Shown here: piece after piece, positions 10,893 to 24,345 of the stretch
Layout: each line of letters begins with the position of its first letter
Position numbering within the stretch: the stretch's first letter is position 1
Origin: Coniosporium tulheliwenetii
Taxonomy: Eukaryota; Ascomycota; Dothideomycetes
Direction of reading: 5' to 3'
DNA: 64,000 nucleotides
Assembly (NCBI GenBank): GCA_030247845.1
Contig: JAPDRP010000024.1
Span: forward strand, 186,001 to 250,000
Position numbers and translations under genes: made by a program
The notes under the pieces: generated by a model
Database searches by the model: none
What the model was told of the DNA's origin: nothing
What the model saw: the letters and a program-made list of their open reading frames with translations, nothing else

Positions 10893-13800
10893 CTACATAT
10901 TCGCCAACTCATGATCAATAGCCTGATCCAAAAACACCCTCCTCTCCCCCGTCAACTGCGTCTGCAGCCTCTGTTCCGCAAGCGCCTTCAACTGCTTCTT
11001 CGTGACCGTATCCATATCGACCTCCCTCAAACACGCCTGGATCGCCTCCACAATCGCCCCATCACTCGGGCCGTTCACCATATTCTGGAAATTCACCGTG
11101 CTGACCGGACGACTCTGGCTCGCGAAGCCTAGCGGCGAGCGCCTCTGCTGCGGTGGCAGCGGCGGACTCGCCATCGCCATCAGATTATCGCTGCTCTGGT
11201 GGAAGTTCGCCATGCCAGGCCGGCCGGGGTGCCGGCAGCGTTGTAGGGGTAGTTCTGCGCGTGGTCGGAGACGGCGCCCATGGACATGAGGCGGCCCGTG
11301 CCCGCCGGGTCGAGCGGGGTATCCGTGTATCTCGAGAAGTTGGAGTAGTTCGAGTGCCGCTGCTGCATGCCCGCGAACGGCGCGGGGGACTGCGGCGGCA
11401 TGTGGTAGCCGCTGGGTGCGGCGCCGCCGGGGAAGCCGGTCAGGACGGTGGAGGCGGGCTTGACGGACGAGTAGACGGATTGCATGTCGTCCATTTCGTA
11501 GGCGCCGGCGTCCTCGTAGTTGCTCTGGGCGTACTTCTCGGTTGTCGTGGCGAGCCCGCGGCGGCCGGGGAGGTTGTTCATCGTGGCGTAGTCGTCCCAG
11601 CGCTGGAGGGGGATGCTGCGCGGGTCGAAGCCTTCGTCGGAGACGGCGACGACTTGCTTGTTGCCTTTCTCGCCGATGACCACGCGGGTGTTGCCCCATG
11701 AGAAATCGTCTTGCTTCCAGAAGGAGTAGATGGGTAGGACGAAGGAGTAGATAGGGAAGGCGAGGATGTAAATGATCATCCATCCCACGTGCTGCCACTG
11801 TCGCTTGATGATGAAGATGATAGCTTGCAGGCCGTACACCGCAGCAAGCATGATGATCGAGATTAGAGGGAACTGGCCGGTGCCGCTGGAAACCATATAG
11901 ATGAGATAGGCAAGATAGGCGCAAGTTGCTGGGAGAATAATTGTACCAAAGAGATCGATGAAGACGACAAAACGCATAGAGAAACAGCAGAAGCCGCATA
12001 GATCCTTGAGGAAAACCAGTTCAGCCAAGTTGTGGATAGTTGAGTTGATCCACCGACGTCGTTGGGAGAGCAGAACGCTCCACTTCTCCGGGGCATCCGT
12101 GAGCGCATACGCATCGGGTACGAACTTGTAAGACATGCCGGGGAAATGCTTGGTCATGAGAGTGGTCAGGTAACGGTCCTCGCCGAGGGACAGAAGGTTC
12201 TTTTTGTGTAAGGTGTCAACTTCGCAGTCACTGTACTCGTGAATGACTTTGTCGGAGATGATGAGTGGCCTGCCTTTGTCGGCTGTGCGAAGGCGATACA
12301 TGCAGAAACTGGTCCATGTTAGTACTTTGTTAAGAAGTTGCGGCTCAGGGAACTTACCAGCCGGGCAGACAAGTGACGCTGCCAAACAAACTTTCGAATG
12401 CCTTGGCCAAGTGATGCGAAATATAGTATTCATAGACCTGGATCATGGTCCACCAACTGCGTTCCTCGTTCTCCAAGCTAGTTTCACCACAGATACCCGC
12501 GATCTTGGCATCGTTGGCACAGCTGGCGACAAGGCGGTTGAGAGAGTCCTCCTTGACTTTGGTATCAGCATCGACCATGAGGAGATACTCATACAGCTCC
12601 GGATCCACGCCGATGATATTGTTGATCTGGTGGAACATCTCCAGCTCGAGTGGTGACATAGGCGACCGGTGGTGGACGCGGTTGAGGAAGCTCATCAACA
12701 GGATCTGCGAGTCTCGTTTGCCGCGATTACCTGGCTTCGACTTGCCCTGTTCAGACTCTTTGCCGACTTTGACGACAACGATGTATGGAACGACATTGCC
12801 TTCAAATTCGTAGAGACCTGAGTACACCTTGCCGTAGTTAAGCTGCTCGCTGCCTTGCCCGACTGATTTGAACGGAAGAGCAGGAGGGTCGATCTTAGGA
12901 TCCACGCCGAGGATATCTAGGACGATTTTCGGTGTAGGCCTGTCATTACCACCACCAACGATCATCCCATCGCAAATGACGCAGATGAGCTTCCTCTTGT
13001 TGTCATACGCCAAAGCAGTCAGTGAGTCGAGACCTTTCCGAAGCTGATCCTCTCCTTCGGTGTAAGCGGGAACCTGACAAATCACGAACTTGTCCTGAGC
13101 AGCCGGACGACGCTTGGACCCAAGCTGCAATGCCGCAAGAAACTTGATCAAGATGACAGAGCAGAGAATGATGGTAAACGCAAGCAGGATGTAGTTGTTG
13201 ACCTGGCACTTCGCGGTCTTCCTGAAGTCAGTACTTCCTTTGAGGAAGACGTTCTCCAAGCACTGCATGTTGGCTTTGCTGGCGGTCACGTTGCGTCCAA
13301 AGTCCTCCTTCCATAGTTCCGTAATATCGGCGCCCGGGTTGTTCTGGAAAAGCTCCTTCACTTTCGGGTCCAAGAAGTCGTAGCGGGAATCCTCGTTCAT
13401 GACATCGAGCGTGTTGAAATAGTCCGTCAAGTCATAGACCTTGTCGTTCATGATAGCCCACATGTGGTTGTCGTTCTCTCCTTCAGATTTGACCTTCTTG
13501 ACATCGAAGACGAGCTGGCCCTTGTAGTACTCTTTCATTCTGGGGAGGAACTTGCTCTCGTACCACTTGATATCGTTAAGCGCGGTGGTTATATCCGGCA
13601 TATGAATAGGCCCGGATCTGTGTAGACCGGGCGAGTTGGTGGCTTCAGTGAGGTTAGGGGTGAGAATCACCATGGGGTCGATCTTCAGGTTCGGGCAAGC
13701 TCTCGTGAGTGGCGGTGGGATATATGGGTCCATATCCACACCTGCGAACTGCTCCATCTGCTCCTTGGTGGTGTCGTAGCCCGCTCGGTCGCTGTGCTGC

Positions 13801-16371
13801 AGCCTCCAGAATTTGCTCAAGTCGTAGACGCCGCCGCGATGGCTGACCCAAAAGTCGTCTTCACCCTGGTGAAATGAAACCTCTTTTGCGTTCCAGGCCT
13901 TGTCCCAGTTGGGGCAAAGCAGGCGACCAAAAGCCACAATGTAGAAAACGACGGCAGCGTTGAGCAGGAAAATCAAGAACATGAGCACGAGCTTCTCTCT
14001 CCAAGCCATGCGAACGTCTGGACGCTTCATGCGACCAATGTGCCGAAGTGCAGGAGACGGTATCCAGAAGGTAAGCGCCCAAGTCAATGCGACCCAAGCT
14101 TTCCGAGACGCAGTGATCGGCTGTTGGACGATGACTTTCGAGTCGCCCAGCTCGGGGTCGAGCTCGTTGTAGTAATCCTCACCCTTATTTTCATCGCCCT
14201 TCCTGCCGAGGCCATAGTCTCCGCCGCTGATGCTGCGCATAGTCTTCGCCTGAGTTGGGGCAAGAGATCGAGCGCCGAGCTGGCTTCGAGCCATCGTTGC
14301 CGAGCTTGGTTGTCGAAGCAGGTTGTCCGTGCTGGGATCTGGTGTCTCAGTGACATATTGGTTGAAGAAGCCGCTACCGTTCATACCGCTTTGGACGGTG
14401 TATCCGGTCTCTAGGCCGCCGGCACCAACCATACCACCAAGCATACTTCCAGCGGAAGTCTCGGCTGGTAAAAGGTCCAACATGCTCTCGGCTTCCCACC
14501 ACGCTCCCTCGCGGATCCAGACACGTTCGCGACCAATAACAACTTCGCCGTTGCTCCAGCCACGCTCCATGATCCAGCTTTCCACGCCATCCTTACCCTC
14601 GTGGCAGCCAAGCCTAGAGTATCGGGTGACGAACTCCTCAATGTCGAAATCAGCGGTGAAGTCGAGATGCTTATTCCGGCGATTGGCCCATTCGGGCAGT
14701 CTCCAAGCTCGCAGCTGGCGAGAAACTGTGCCCGCAGACCAAGCGGATGGATTACTAGCAATTACGGCTGGCGGTTCATCCGTAGGATGCAGGGCAAGCT
14801 GGTACCAGACCCTGCTGCTGCTGATTGTCGTTGAGAGGTCAAACCTGCCGGTTTTCCCAAGCAGTATACCTTGCCCGCTCACCGGGAACAGAATTCTGCG
14901 CACAAAGCTGTCATCGTCTGATTGGTGAACGAGTTTGTCAAGAACATGCTCCCGGCGGTCGCGCTCGCTTTCCCGTTCGCGACCTGCGGCGTTGCCCATG
15001 ATACCGAGATCAGGTTCGCATTCCGCAATGGCGCTCTTCATCTCCCGGAGGACCGAAGAGCCGGCGGCAATCACAGGGACACCGTCTTCCTTCATTTCGA
15101 GGTTGATGCCCTCTGAGTCGTCGAATACCGTCTTGAGAGCCACCGCCTTGCCAAGGACTTGGCTCGGGATTTCAACAACAGTTATGCTAACAGTATCGCC
15201 GTCGGGTTCGCTGGACCTAGGAGTGGCGGCGCCGGATCGGCCTATGTCACTGTCGCTTGAGGAGTACGCAGCCTTGACTCCTCGGATTTCTTGTTTCATG
15301 GTCTCGTTGGCCCGCGATAGGACCCAGTCTACCAGTGCTTCGTAAATCCCAGCGATCACGACTTCGCGCTCCAATGTGTCGCAGTTCTTGGTCAGCGCTT
15401 CCGGTGTCAGGTCGAGGAAGCCGGAAACTTCCTCGCAAACCTCCTCGAGCACATCGTCATCAACCAGGAAGCCGAGAGTGTCTCCAAGCTTGAGTATAGC
15501 GGCCAACGTCGCGATGGCGTTACGCAAATCAGCTCCCTTGATGCCGATGGCCCTCAGGTTTTCTCTGAAGTCCTCCGCCGCCGCCGCATCATCTGCGGTC
15601 GGCATGTAAGATGGTGGATCGAACGTCCCGGACTTCTTGAGTAGCGAGTACTGTGAGACATGCTTCAGGTTGAGCGCCTCTCGCTCGGCAGGGGACGCCG
15701 AGCTAGAGGCGACGTAGTAGAAGACGTCAAAGGCGCGGAAGCCGGTTTGCGCAGGCACATTGAGCAAGCCCTGGTTCGTGTCGATTCCGGATGTAGAGAG
15801 CGCCAGAGATACTCCTGTCAGGCTTCCTGCAAGGTTGAGTGTGAATGTCGCGGCTAGAGAAGAGTGACGAGGATAAGAAGGGTTTTGTGGCGTTACACAA
15901 TGCGTAAATGCTCGCAGAATATTAAGGGTGGTGTAGAAGCTTTGAGGGACCGAAAGTGGCAGTGCGGACACGAAGGGCGCGAATAGCGACGGAGTGGACT
16001 CGTGCAAAGATCTGTAACCATCAGCATCCCCTTTTTGATCAACCTAGTCTGTCTGTGGAGAAAATGTACCCTAGGATAATGCACCCATCCTCAGCTCTTC
16101 GCCGTGCGTGTTCCCACGCCTTTCGGCCGAGCTCAACATCTACAGTGCCACCAAACCTGCCATCTGGACCGGCATTGGACGCAGTAGCCCATGTGTTGAC
16201 AACCAGGCTGGTGCTGGCTTCTAGATAGTATGGCTCGCCGGAGGTGTTGCTTGTGTGTAGCGCATTGAGGAGCGTAGTGGTGGAGACCTGTTGTGATGCC
16301 AGATGGCCAGGACGTGGAGTAGAGTTCGATAGGGTGGAGTATGTCGACATGCGGTTCGGATAGCCCGCCAT
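10893..16371 (-). CDS. csmB: Class VII (csmB-type) chitin synthase with myosin-like domain, one apparent frameshift
   Basis: Exons are 16371-16070, 16011-12358 and 12308-10893. The last intron has a perfect TACTAAC branch site. A diverged myosin-motor-like N-terminal domain lacks the P-loop: at the position where the class V enzyme has GESGSGKTT it reads GSLHESTPS. This is the hallmark of the class called VI or VII. A cytochrome b5-like domain, membrane segments and the chitin synthase catalytic core follow, with EDRYLTT, QRRRWINST and a multi-spanning C-terminal region. A DEK-C-like domain (TVTKKQLKALAEQRL) ends the protein. Between the membrane region and DEK-C the frame breaks at a C4 run on the coding strand (11226-11229). 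One more C restores a product of about 1790 residues. It extends cell-wall chitin at hyphal tips and septa, and is transcribed divergently from its class V partner. Confidence 0.92.
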
Positions 16372-17960
16372 TGTGTGTTGTTGCTTAAGATCTTGCGCTC
16401 ACTATGGAGGTCCTGATGGTGGCGGACCGCCGCGGACGCGTAGTGTTAAGACACCCAGCTGCAACAGCCCCTGAGATATCTCCGCGAACGTATATAGTGG
16501 TCGCCCTCGATTAGATCTCGCAGGTCTATATGGTAGGTTGCTAAGCGATTGTAAATTGTTCCCTCGAATCCGTAAGGTGCGTAGAGGACGAGTGTTGAGC
16601 GGACTTCGGACTATTACTTTGCTAAAGGGGCAACTGTTTTCACGAAGCGAACGTTGGAAAAACGAAGGTCAGCAAGAACGGCGAATACAAGAGGCAGAAA
16701 TGGCAGTGTATGGCGCGGCTGGGAGGGAGAATGGTGCCAGGTGGTGGAGGAGAAGTTCACAACAGGGCATTCCTCTCTGCAGTTTGGTGTCTGCAGGATG
16801 CTCGACTCCGGGCAACGGCTCGGGCGGGGTTAGTCAGCCGTAATGTGCAGCCCGAAAGGGAATCATCACTCTCAAAAGTTGGGAGAGCCGCAGCTGTGTG
16901 GCACTGTGGCAAGGTGTGGTGCCGTTAGGGGAGGCTGGCGCCGTATTCTGCTGCAGCTCTGCCGGTTCAACGCTTCTGATTCGCGCGGGCGTTGGTGTTT
17001 TCGTCCACTTTCGCCAGCCTATTTTTGGCCTTTACGACATCAACAACGCGCACATTGCTGTCCCAGCCGCGAAGTCCGATACTCAATTTACACATCTGCA
17101 GAAAGACGCTTTGCCATCTGTCTACACTCGGAGCTCGTGCTGTAAGCCATCAAGTTGTCACAGCGGGGAACCTGGTTTTTGTTTGAGAAAAGGAGAGAAA
17201 AGAAGGAGAAGCGAGATTACGCGTCCGGTTCTCAAGCCAACGGGAAGAGGCGCATGTGGTTGGCGCTAGACACCCTGTCCTGTTTACCCCAGATTTTGAG
17301 TGCCCCAAAAGTGGCAGGTTGAGTGGCACGATCCTCTTCCGCGGTAGAGTTTTGGATGAACCCTCATGCCCTGGAGGCAGAATAGGTGTGTTAAGCTGTC
17401 AGCACGCGAGACCGTGTTGAGCATAATGTCACTTGCCATCAGTGACCGTTACGGTCTCTTCTGGACGCTGTGAAATTTGCGGTGGCCAGACTATTATTGC
17501 ATTTAGGGGATCCAAGGGCTGGGATCGCCGCGCAGAAGATGTTTAGCTGGGGACCCGTGCGCCTCGTACTGTAACTAATCCACAATCGACCAACCTCACT
17601 TTGCCCCATCAGCCTTCCGAAAAGCGTTCTCCTCTGCAGTCGTCCACTGTACAACTAATTTCCATACCGTGCACTCTCGCTTTTGACGGCCCGTCCGACG
17701 TTCGCTGCTTCTCTGTCTGTTCTTTAGCGTCGTGTCGACGACCTCGAGCCCCGTTTACCCCGGGATCCACCAACTTTCAGGAACCACTTCGACTTTGCCT
17801 CTACCGCATCACGACTGTTTGCAACCACCGCCGGTTGTCCGTCAAGAACCAATCGCCTCTAGACATACCAGACACCTCGCAAATAGGACAGAGGACTGTG
17901 TCCGTGTCCATTGGCGATAGCCCTTCGTTTAGCGGCCCTCGGGGGACGCTGTCTTCGAGC
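16372..17960. promoter_or_regulatory. Shared bidirectional promoter of the two chitin synthase genes
   Basis: This 1.59-kb region separates the start codons of the class VII (16371, minus) and class V (17961, plus) genes. It must hold both promoters and leaders. The right third is pyrimidine-rich with few purines before the ATG, typical of fungal leaders. A plus-strand frame from 17601 is open and in phase with the class V start, so a longer N-terminus is formally possible. The residues starting at 17961 (MALNSLSGAAPQHAQPSLPS) match the family start. Confidence 0.65.
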
Positions 17961-20900
17961 ATGGCACTCAACTCCCTAAGTGGAGCGGCACCTCAGCATG
18001 CCCAACCTTCGTTGCCTTCTCTGCCGGCGCATCTCCAGTCCGACACCCATCTCACGGCGCATCTAGCGAGCCGATTCCATGCGCATTTGCCTACCGCCAC
18101 TCTCTCGTCGCACGCCATAATATCACTTAATACCTACACATCATCAGCCAAAGGTCCCAATGGAGGAAAAGAGGGGAGCGCCATGGCGGCTGCAGAGGAC
18201 ATCGCATCTAGGGCGTGGACTCGGCTAGGGCATCGTGGGGAGAATCAGGCGGTTGTCTTTCTGTAGGTCCACTCTCGCCTGCTAGGATATGCCCAGCATT
18301 AGGACAGAAGAACGAAGTTGGGTTCCATTGATACTGTTCTGTCCGCTTGCTAACATTACAATTTCCAGTGGAGAGTCCGGTTCCGGGAAGACCACGCTCC
18401 GAGCTCACCTCCTCTCTGCCCTGCTGAGCTACTCCTCGACCCCGCTCTCGCACAAGCTATCATACGCTGCATTTGTTTTCGACACTCTGACCACCACCAA
18501 GTCTCTGACTACCCCGACGGCGTCCAAGGCGGGGCTCTTCTTTGAGCTCCAGTATGATACTTCTTCGTCCATGCACCCGACATTGATCGGTGGCAAGCTG
18601 CTCGACCACAGGCTGGAGAGGAGTAGGATCGCTTCCGTCCCGACCGGCGAACGGAATTTCCATGTGCTATACTACCTCTTAGCCGGAACAAGCGACGCTG
18701 AAAAGCAGCATCTTGGCCTGGAGAGTCCCGGCCAGGTATCCAACGAACCTGGCGCGCGAATCTCGCTGTCAGGGCAAAAGAGGTGGAGGTACTTGGGGCA
18801 CCCGACTCAGCTCAAGGTTGGCGTGAATGATCATGAAGGATTCCAGCACTTCAAGACAGCACTGAGGAAGCTTGAGTTCCCGAGAAGTGAGATCGCCGAG
18901 ATCTGCCAGATTCTTGCTGCTATTCTGCACATTGGCCAGCTTGAGTTCATGACAACTCAATCGACGACACCCGCTGCAGACGAAAGTGGAGGCTACTCCC
19001 ATGAAGGTGGCGAGGACATCACCGTGGTCAGAAATAAGGACGTTCTTCGAATAGTAGCCGCTTTCCTGGGAGTCAGCATGCAAGATCTCGAACACAGTTT
19101 CGGCTCCAAGACGAAGACGATACATCGCGAGCGGGTCACTGTCATGCTTGATCCCCGGGGAGCGCGGGAGAACGCGGATGAGCTTGCTCGCGTTCTCTAT
19201 GCCCTGCTTGTCGCTTTTGTCATGGAGAGCATCAACGAGCGGATCTGCGCGATGGAGAACACCATTGCCAACACAATCTCGATCGTCGACTTTCCAGGCT
19301 TTGCTCAAGTATCCGCGACTGGCCACACACTCGATCAGCTTCTCAACAACGCGGCTACGGAGTCTATGTACCATTTCTGCCTGCAGAGCTTCTTCGACCG
19401 CAAGGCCGACTTACTAGAAGCTGAAGACGTCAATGTACCCGCCACCAGCTATTTCGATAACTCAGACGCTGTCAAGGGCCTTCTGAAGCCTGGCAATGGC
19501 TTGCTGAGCATCATGGATGACCAGATGCGTCGGGGCAAGACCGACATGCAGTTCCTAGAAAGCATACGAAAGCGCTTCGAGGGCAAGAATCCCGCGATTA
19601 TACCCGGAAGCGCAACCGCCACACTACCAGGCAGCAACTTCGCCACGACGAACATGGCTGCTTCGTTTACTGTCAGGCATTTCGCCGGTGAAGTGGAATA
19701 CCCCATTGAAGGCTTGATGGAGGAAAACGGAGACATCATTTCTGGTGATCTCATGCAACTCATCAACTCGACGAGGAGCAGCTTCTTGAAGGAGCTTTTT
19801 GGCCAGAAGGCTTTGACCACAGTTGTCCATCCCAAGGAACGCTCTGCTGTCATGCAGGCATCCGTCAGCTCCAAGCCGATGAGACAACCTAGTATGGTAC
19901 GGAAGAAGTTGGATAGGCCAGCCAGATTTGGGACCCGAGAAGTCAGCGCAGAAGACAAGGAAAGCACTAGTGGTATCGGCGGCGCCTCGCGAAGCGCCTC
20001 GCGAAGCTCCAAGCGCCACAGCCAGCTGGAATCCGGCAAGCAACAAGGAGCAGCTGGCCAGTTCCTATCTTCGCTCGATAACGTCACTCGGTCGCTTACA
20101 GGACCGAACACCAATCCTTACTTCGTTTTCTGCCTGAAGCCTAACGACCGGCGCATTGCCAACCAGTTTGACAGCAAGTGTGTTCGCACCCAAGTGCAGA
20201 CCTTTGGCATTGCAGAAATAAGTCAGCGCCTACGGAACGCAGACTTCAGCGTATTCCTACCATTCGGCGAGTTTCTCGGTCTTGCCGAGACTGACACAGC
20301 CGTCATCGGAAGCGAACGAGAGCGAGCCGAGATGCTTCTCGACGAGAAGAAGTGGCCCGGCAACGAGGCCCGTGTCGGCAGTACTGGCGTATTCCTCAGC
20401 GAACGGTGTTGGTTAAGCATCGCCAATCTCCCAAGCACTGTCCCTGGTGGTGAGAGTAGAAGCAAATACCTGGGCGCAGAAACCGACGACGAGGGCGGCG
20501 ACGGACTGCTCAGGCCCGGACGTCCCTACAATGACTCCAAAGTCCGTCTCATCTCGTCCCAGACTCCGTCTCCCGGTTCCTTTTACCACGACGACAAAGC
20601 TGGCGGCTACTTTGGCAGCCGAGACATCGACGACAAATCTGATGCCGGCGTCTCAGCCATCAACGGCGGCGATATGTTTCGCAATCTTGAGACCCGCGAG
20701 CAGATGGCTGAGAAGGGCAATGAGGTCAAGATGGAAGAGGTCGATTCCGTTCCTGTTTCTGGCAGTCGCAAGAGATGGCTGTTCATGGTGTGGCTGCTTA
20801 CGTTCTACATCCCGGATTTCGCCATCAGGATACTGGGTAGGATGAAACGAAAGGACGTGCGGACAGCATGGCGAGAGAAGCTCGCTATCAACCTGTTGAT

Positions 20901-23852
20901 CTGGCTGAGCTGCGCGTTTGTGGTCTTTTTCATGAGTAAGCCAACCTGATCGAGCCCGCTTGTGCATTGCTGACCTTGACTAGTTGGTTTCCCGGCATTG
21001 ATTTGTCCCACACAACACGTCTATTCTAGCCAAGAGCTGTCCTCATTCGATGGTAAAGATGGCAACAGTGCATACGTCGCGATTCGCGGCATTGTCTACG
21101 ACCTAGGAGCTTTCATGCCGGTGCATTATCCCAGCATCGTCCCCCAGTCAGCTCTGCAGAAATATGCTGGCAGGGATGTCACGAATCTCTTTCCCGTCCA
21201 GGTTTCAGCTCTTTGCAGAGGCACCGCGGGCAGCATTGATCCGGCAGTACAGCTTAACTTCAGGAACAACAACTACACTGGGTCCGACATCCTAGTCAGC
21301 TCCACCGATACCAACGCCAAATACCACGACTTCCGATGGGCCACCAACGACTCCCGTCCGGATTGGTGGTATGAGCAGCAGACGTTCCTCATGGCCAACT
21401 ACATGAAGGGCAGGATTGGCTACAGTCCGCAGTACCTGAAGACGCTTGCGAAGAAGTCCACTGCTATCGCCAGTCTCAATGGTGCTGTGTACGACTTGAC
21501 TGATTACATCCCTGGCGGACGACAGGCACAGTATCCACCTGGAACAGACCCGCCAAATGAGCTACCGGACACGGACTTCATGGATCCCCTTGTTGTCAGT
21601 CTGTTCCAGCAACGCGCTGGAGACGATATAACGAAGTACTGGGACGCGCTCAAAATTGATCCGGATCTGAAGTGGGATATGCAAGTCTGCCTGAGGAACC
21701 TCTTCTACGCTGGCGATGTTGATACGAGAAATTCGGCTCAGTGTCTCTTTGCCAAATACATCCTCCTCGCCATCTCCATCCTCCTGGTCAGTGTCATTGG
21801 TTTCAAGTTCTTGGCAGCCCTGCAATTCGGAAAGAAGAACATGCCGGAGAATCTGGATAAGTTCGTCATCTGCACTGTACCTGCCTATACCGAAGACGAG
21901 GATTCTCTCCGCCGTGCTATCGACTCTGCCGCACGAATGAGGTACGATGACAAGCGCAAATTGCTCGTCATTGTTTGCGACGGTATGATTATTGGACAAG
22001 GCAATGACCGGCCGACGCCTCGCATCGTGCTTGATATTCTGGGCGTCTCCGAGCATGTCGATCCGGAGCCGTTGAGCTTTGAATCTTTAGGAGAGGGTAT
22101 GAAGCAGCACAACATGGGCAAGGTCTATTCGGGTTTGTACGAGGTCCAGGGTCACATTGTGCCGTTCTTGGTCCTCGTCAAGGTTGGAAAGCCGTCAGAG
22201 GTCTCGAAGTAAGTTCCATCGCTTAAACTCGCCTTGAAGCCTTCTCACTAACGCTTCCCAGACCCGGCAACCGTGGCAAACGCGACTCGCAGATGGTCCT
22301 CATGCGCTTCTTGAACCGTGTCCACTACAACCTTCCCATGACCCCCTTGGAGCTCGAAATGCACCATCAAATCCGGAACATCATAGGAGTCAACCCGACC
22401 TTCTACGAATTCTTGCTGCAGATTGATGCCGATACCGTAGTTGCACCCGATTCAGCCACGCGAATGGTAGCCGCCTTCCTGCACGACACCCGCTTGATCG
22501 GCGTCTGCGGCGAGACAGCTCTCACCAACGCAAAGTCCTCCTTCATCACGATGATGCAAGTTTACGAATACTACATCTCTCACAACCTGACCAAAGCCTT
22601 CGAAAGCCTGTTCGGCTCCGTGACCTGTCTCCCCGGCTGTTTCTCAATGTACCGGATCCGGGCCGCCGAGACGGGCAAGCCGCTCTTCGTCAGCAAGGAA
22701 GTCATCGACGCCTACTCCGAGATCCGCGTCGACACGCTGCACATGAAGAACCTGCTGCACCTCGGCGAAGACCGCTACCTCACGACCCTGCTCCTGAAGT
22801 ACCACTCCAAGTATAAGACCAAGTACATCTTCCGCGCGCACGCCTGGACTATCGCGCCCGACAGCTGGAAAGTCTTCATGTCGCAACGTCGCCGCTGGAT
22901 CAACAGTACCGTGCACAACCTGATCGAGCTGATCCCCTTGGAACAACTCTGCGGCTTCTGCTGCTTCAGCATGCGCTTCGTTGTCTTCCTCGACCTGCTC
23001 AGCACCATCGTGCAGCCCGTCATCGTGGGCTACATCGTCTACCTCATCGTGCTCGTCGCGCGCGCCTCGGAAGTCGTGCCCATCACCGCGTTTATTCTAC
23101 TGGGTGCGATTTATGGTCTCCAGGCTATCATCTTCATCCTGCGCCGCAAGTGGGAGATGATCGGCTGGATGATCATCTACGTGCTCGCAACCCCGATCTT
23201 CGCCTGCGGCCTCCCGCTATATTCTTTCTGGTACATGGACGACTTCTCCTGGGGCAACACCCGCATCGTCATGGGTGAAAAGGGCCAAAAGGTCGTTGTG
23301 AGCGACGAAGGGAAGTTCGACCCGTCATCCATCCCCCACAAGAAGTGGGAGGAATACCAGGCCGAGCTCTGGGACGCGCAGTCTGTCCGCGATGACGCGA
23401 GGTCTGAGATCAGCGGCGTGAGCTACGCGACTAAGAGCGCGATGGGCGGGCACCACGGTATGGGCGGCGGCATGGGCATGGGAGGTATGGGAATGGGGCC
23501 ATACAGCCACCACCCCTCTCCCGGCTCCGACTACGCCTTCAACCAGCCACCCAGCCGGCCGCTCTCTCAGCTCGACCTCCCGCGCTACGGCAGCAGACTC
23601 AGTCTCGCGCCGTCCGGCTACGGTGGGGGCATCTACAGCAATGAAATGGAGATGGCGGAGTTGGCGGGAGGATTGCCGAGCGATGATGCGATCCTCGCGG
23701 AGATTAGGGAGGTGCTGAAGACGGCGGACCTGATGAGCGTGACGAAGAAGAGTATTAAGCGGGAGTTGGAGGCCAGGTTTGGGATCAGTCTGGATGCGAA
23801 GAGGGCGTATATTGGGAGCGCGACGGAGGCGATTCTGAGTGAGCAGTTGTAG
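17961..23852 (+). CDS. csmA: Class V (csmA-type) chitin synthase with myosin motor domain
   Basis: Exons are 17961-18262, 18369-20935, 20984-22208 and 22262-23852, giving 1894 residues with all splice junctions in phase. The motor-like domain has an intact P-loop (GESGSGKTT, near residue 102) and a switch II-like DFPGF. Next come a membrane segment, a cytochrome b5-like domain (GKDGNSAYVAIRGIVYDL), the catalytic glycosyltransferase 2 core (EDRYLTTLL, QRRRWINSTVHNL), a C-terminal membrane bundle, a Gly/Met-rich linker and a DEK-C-like domain. In Aspergillus and Fusarium such enzymes ride on actin to hyphal tips and septa and build polarised wall chitin. The first exon is 302 nt, the same length as in the class VII gene, with the intron at the homologous site. 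Unlike its partner it shows no frame defect. Confidence 0.96.
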
Positions 23853-24345
23853 AAATGCGAAGTGGAGGGTACGGGGGTTGCATTGGATGGAGTCTAATCT
23901 TTTATTCTTTCGTTTGTGTATCGGGGGGTCTGTAGGGTATGGGCGCTATTATCATCTTGTCGAATCTTCGTTTGTTCATGTGCCTTTGAAAATGGGATTG
24001 TATGTGGGGGCACAATGAAGGGGTTTCCCAAATAATACATTAATATCACAGCGCCGTTCGCTACGTTCGTCAACTCTGTGCGTGCACTGGAGTGAGGTTA
24101 ACACGGTCTAGCTGCTAATTTGTTCTAAAGCAAGATATATCTCCATACCCCGAAAAACTATCCTGACACACACCAGGCTCCGCGCTATGCAATTATCCAA
24201 TATTAAGAAGACGCCACCGTAAAAGAAGCGTAAAACGTGAAGTTCGCCCGTCATCCAATGCATCCATTATGACCTTCATTTCCCAGATCCAAAACCACGA
24301 TGCTCTGATCCCAAACCGCGCATCCCACGCATGGCACATAAACTC
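23853..24345. other. Convergent 3' flanks of csmA and AVL9
   Basis: The two flanking genes converge here. The stretch is AT-rich, with T-rich segments after the csmA stop, and should contain both polyadenylation regions. No gene is seen. Confidence 0.5.
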
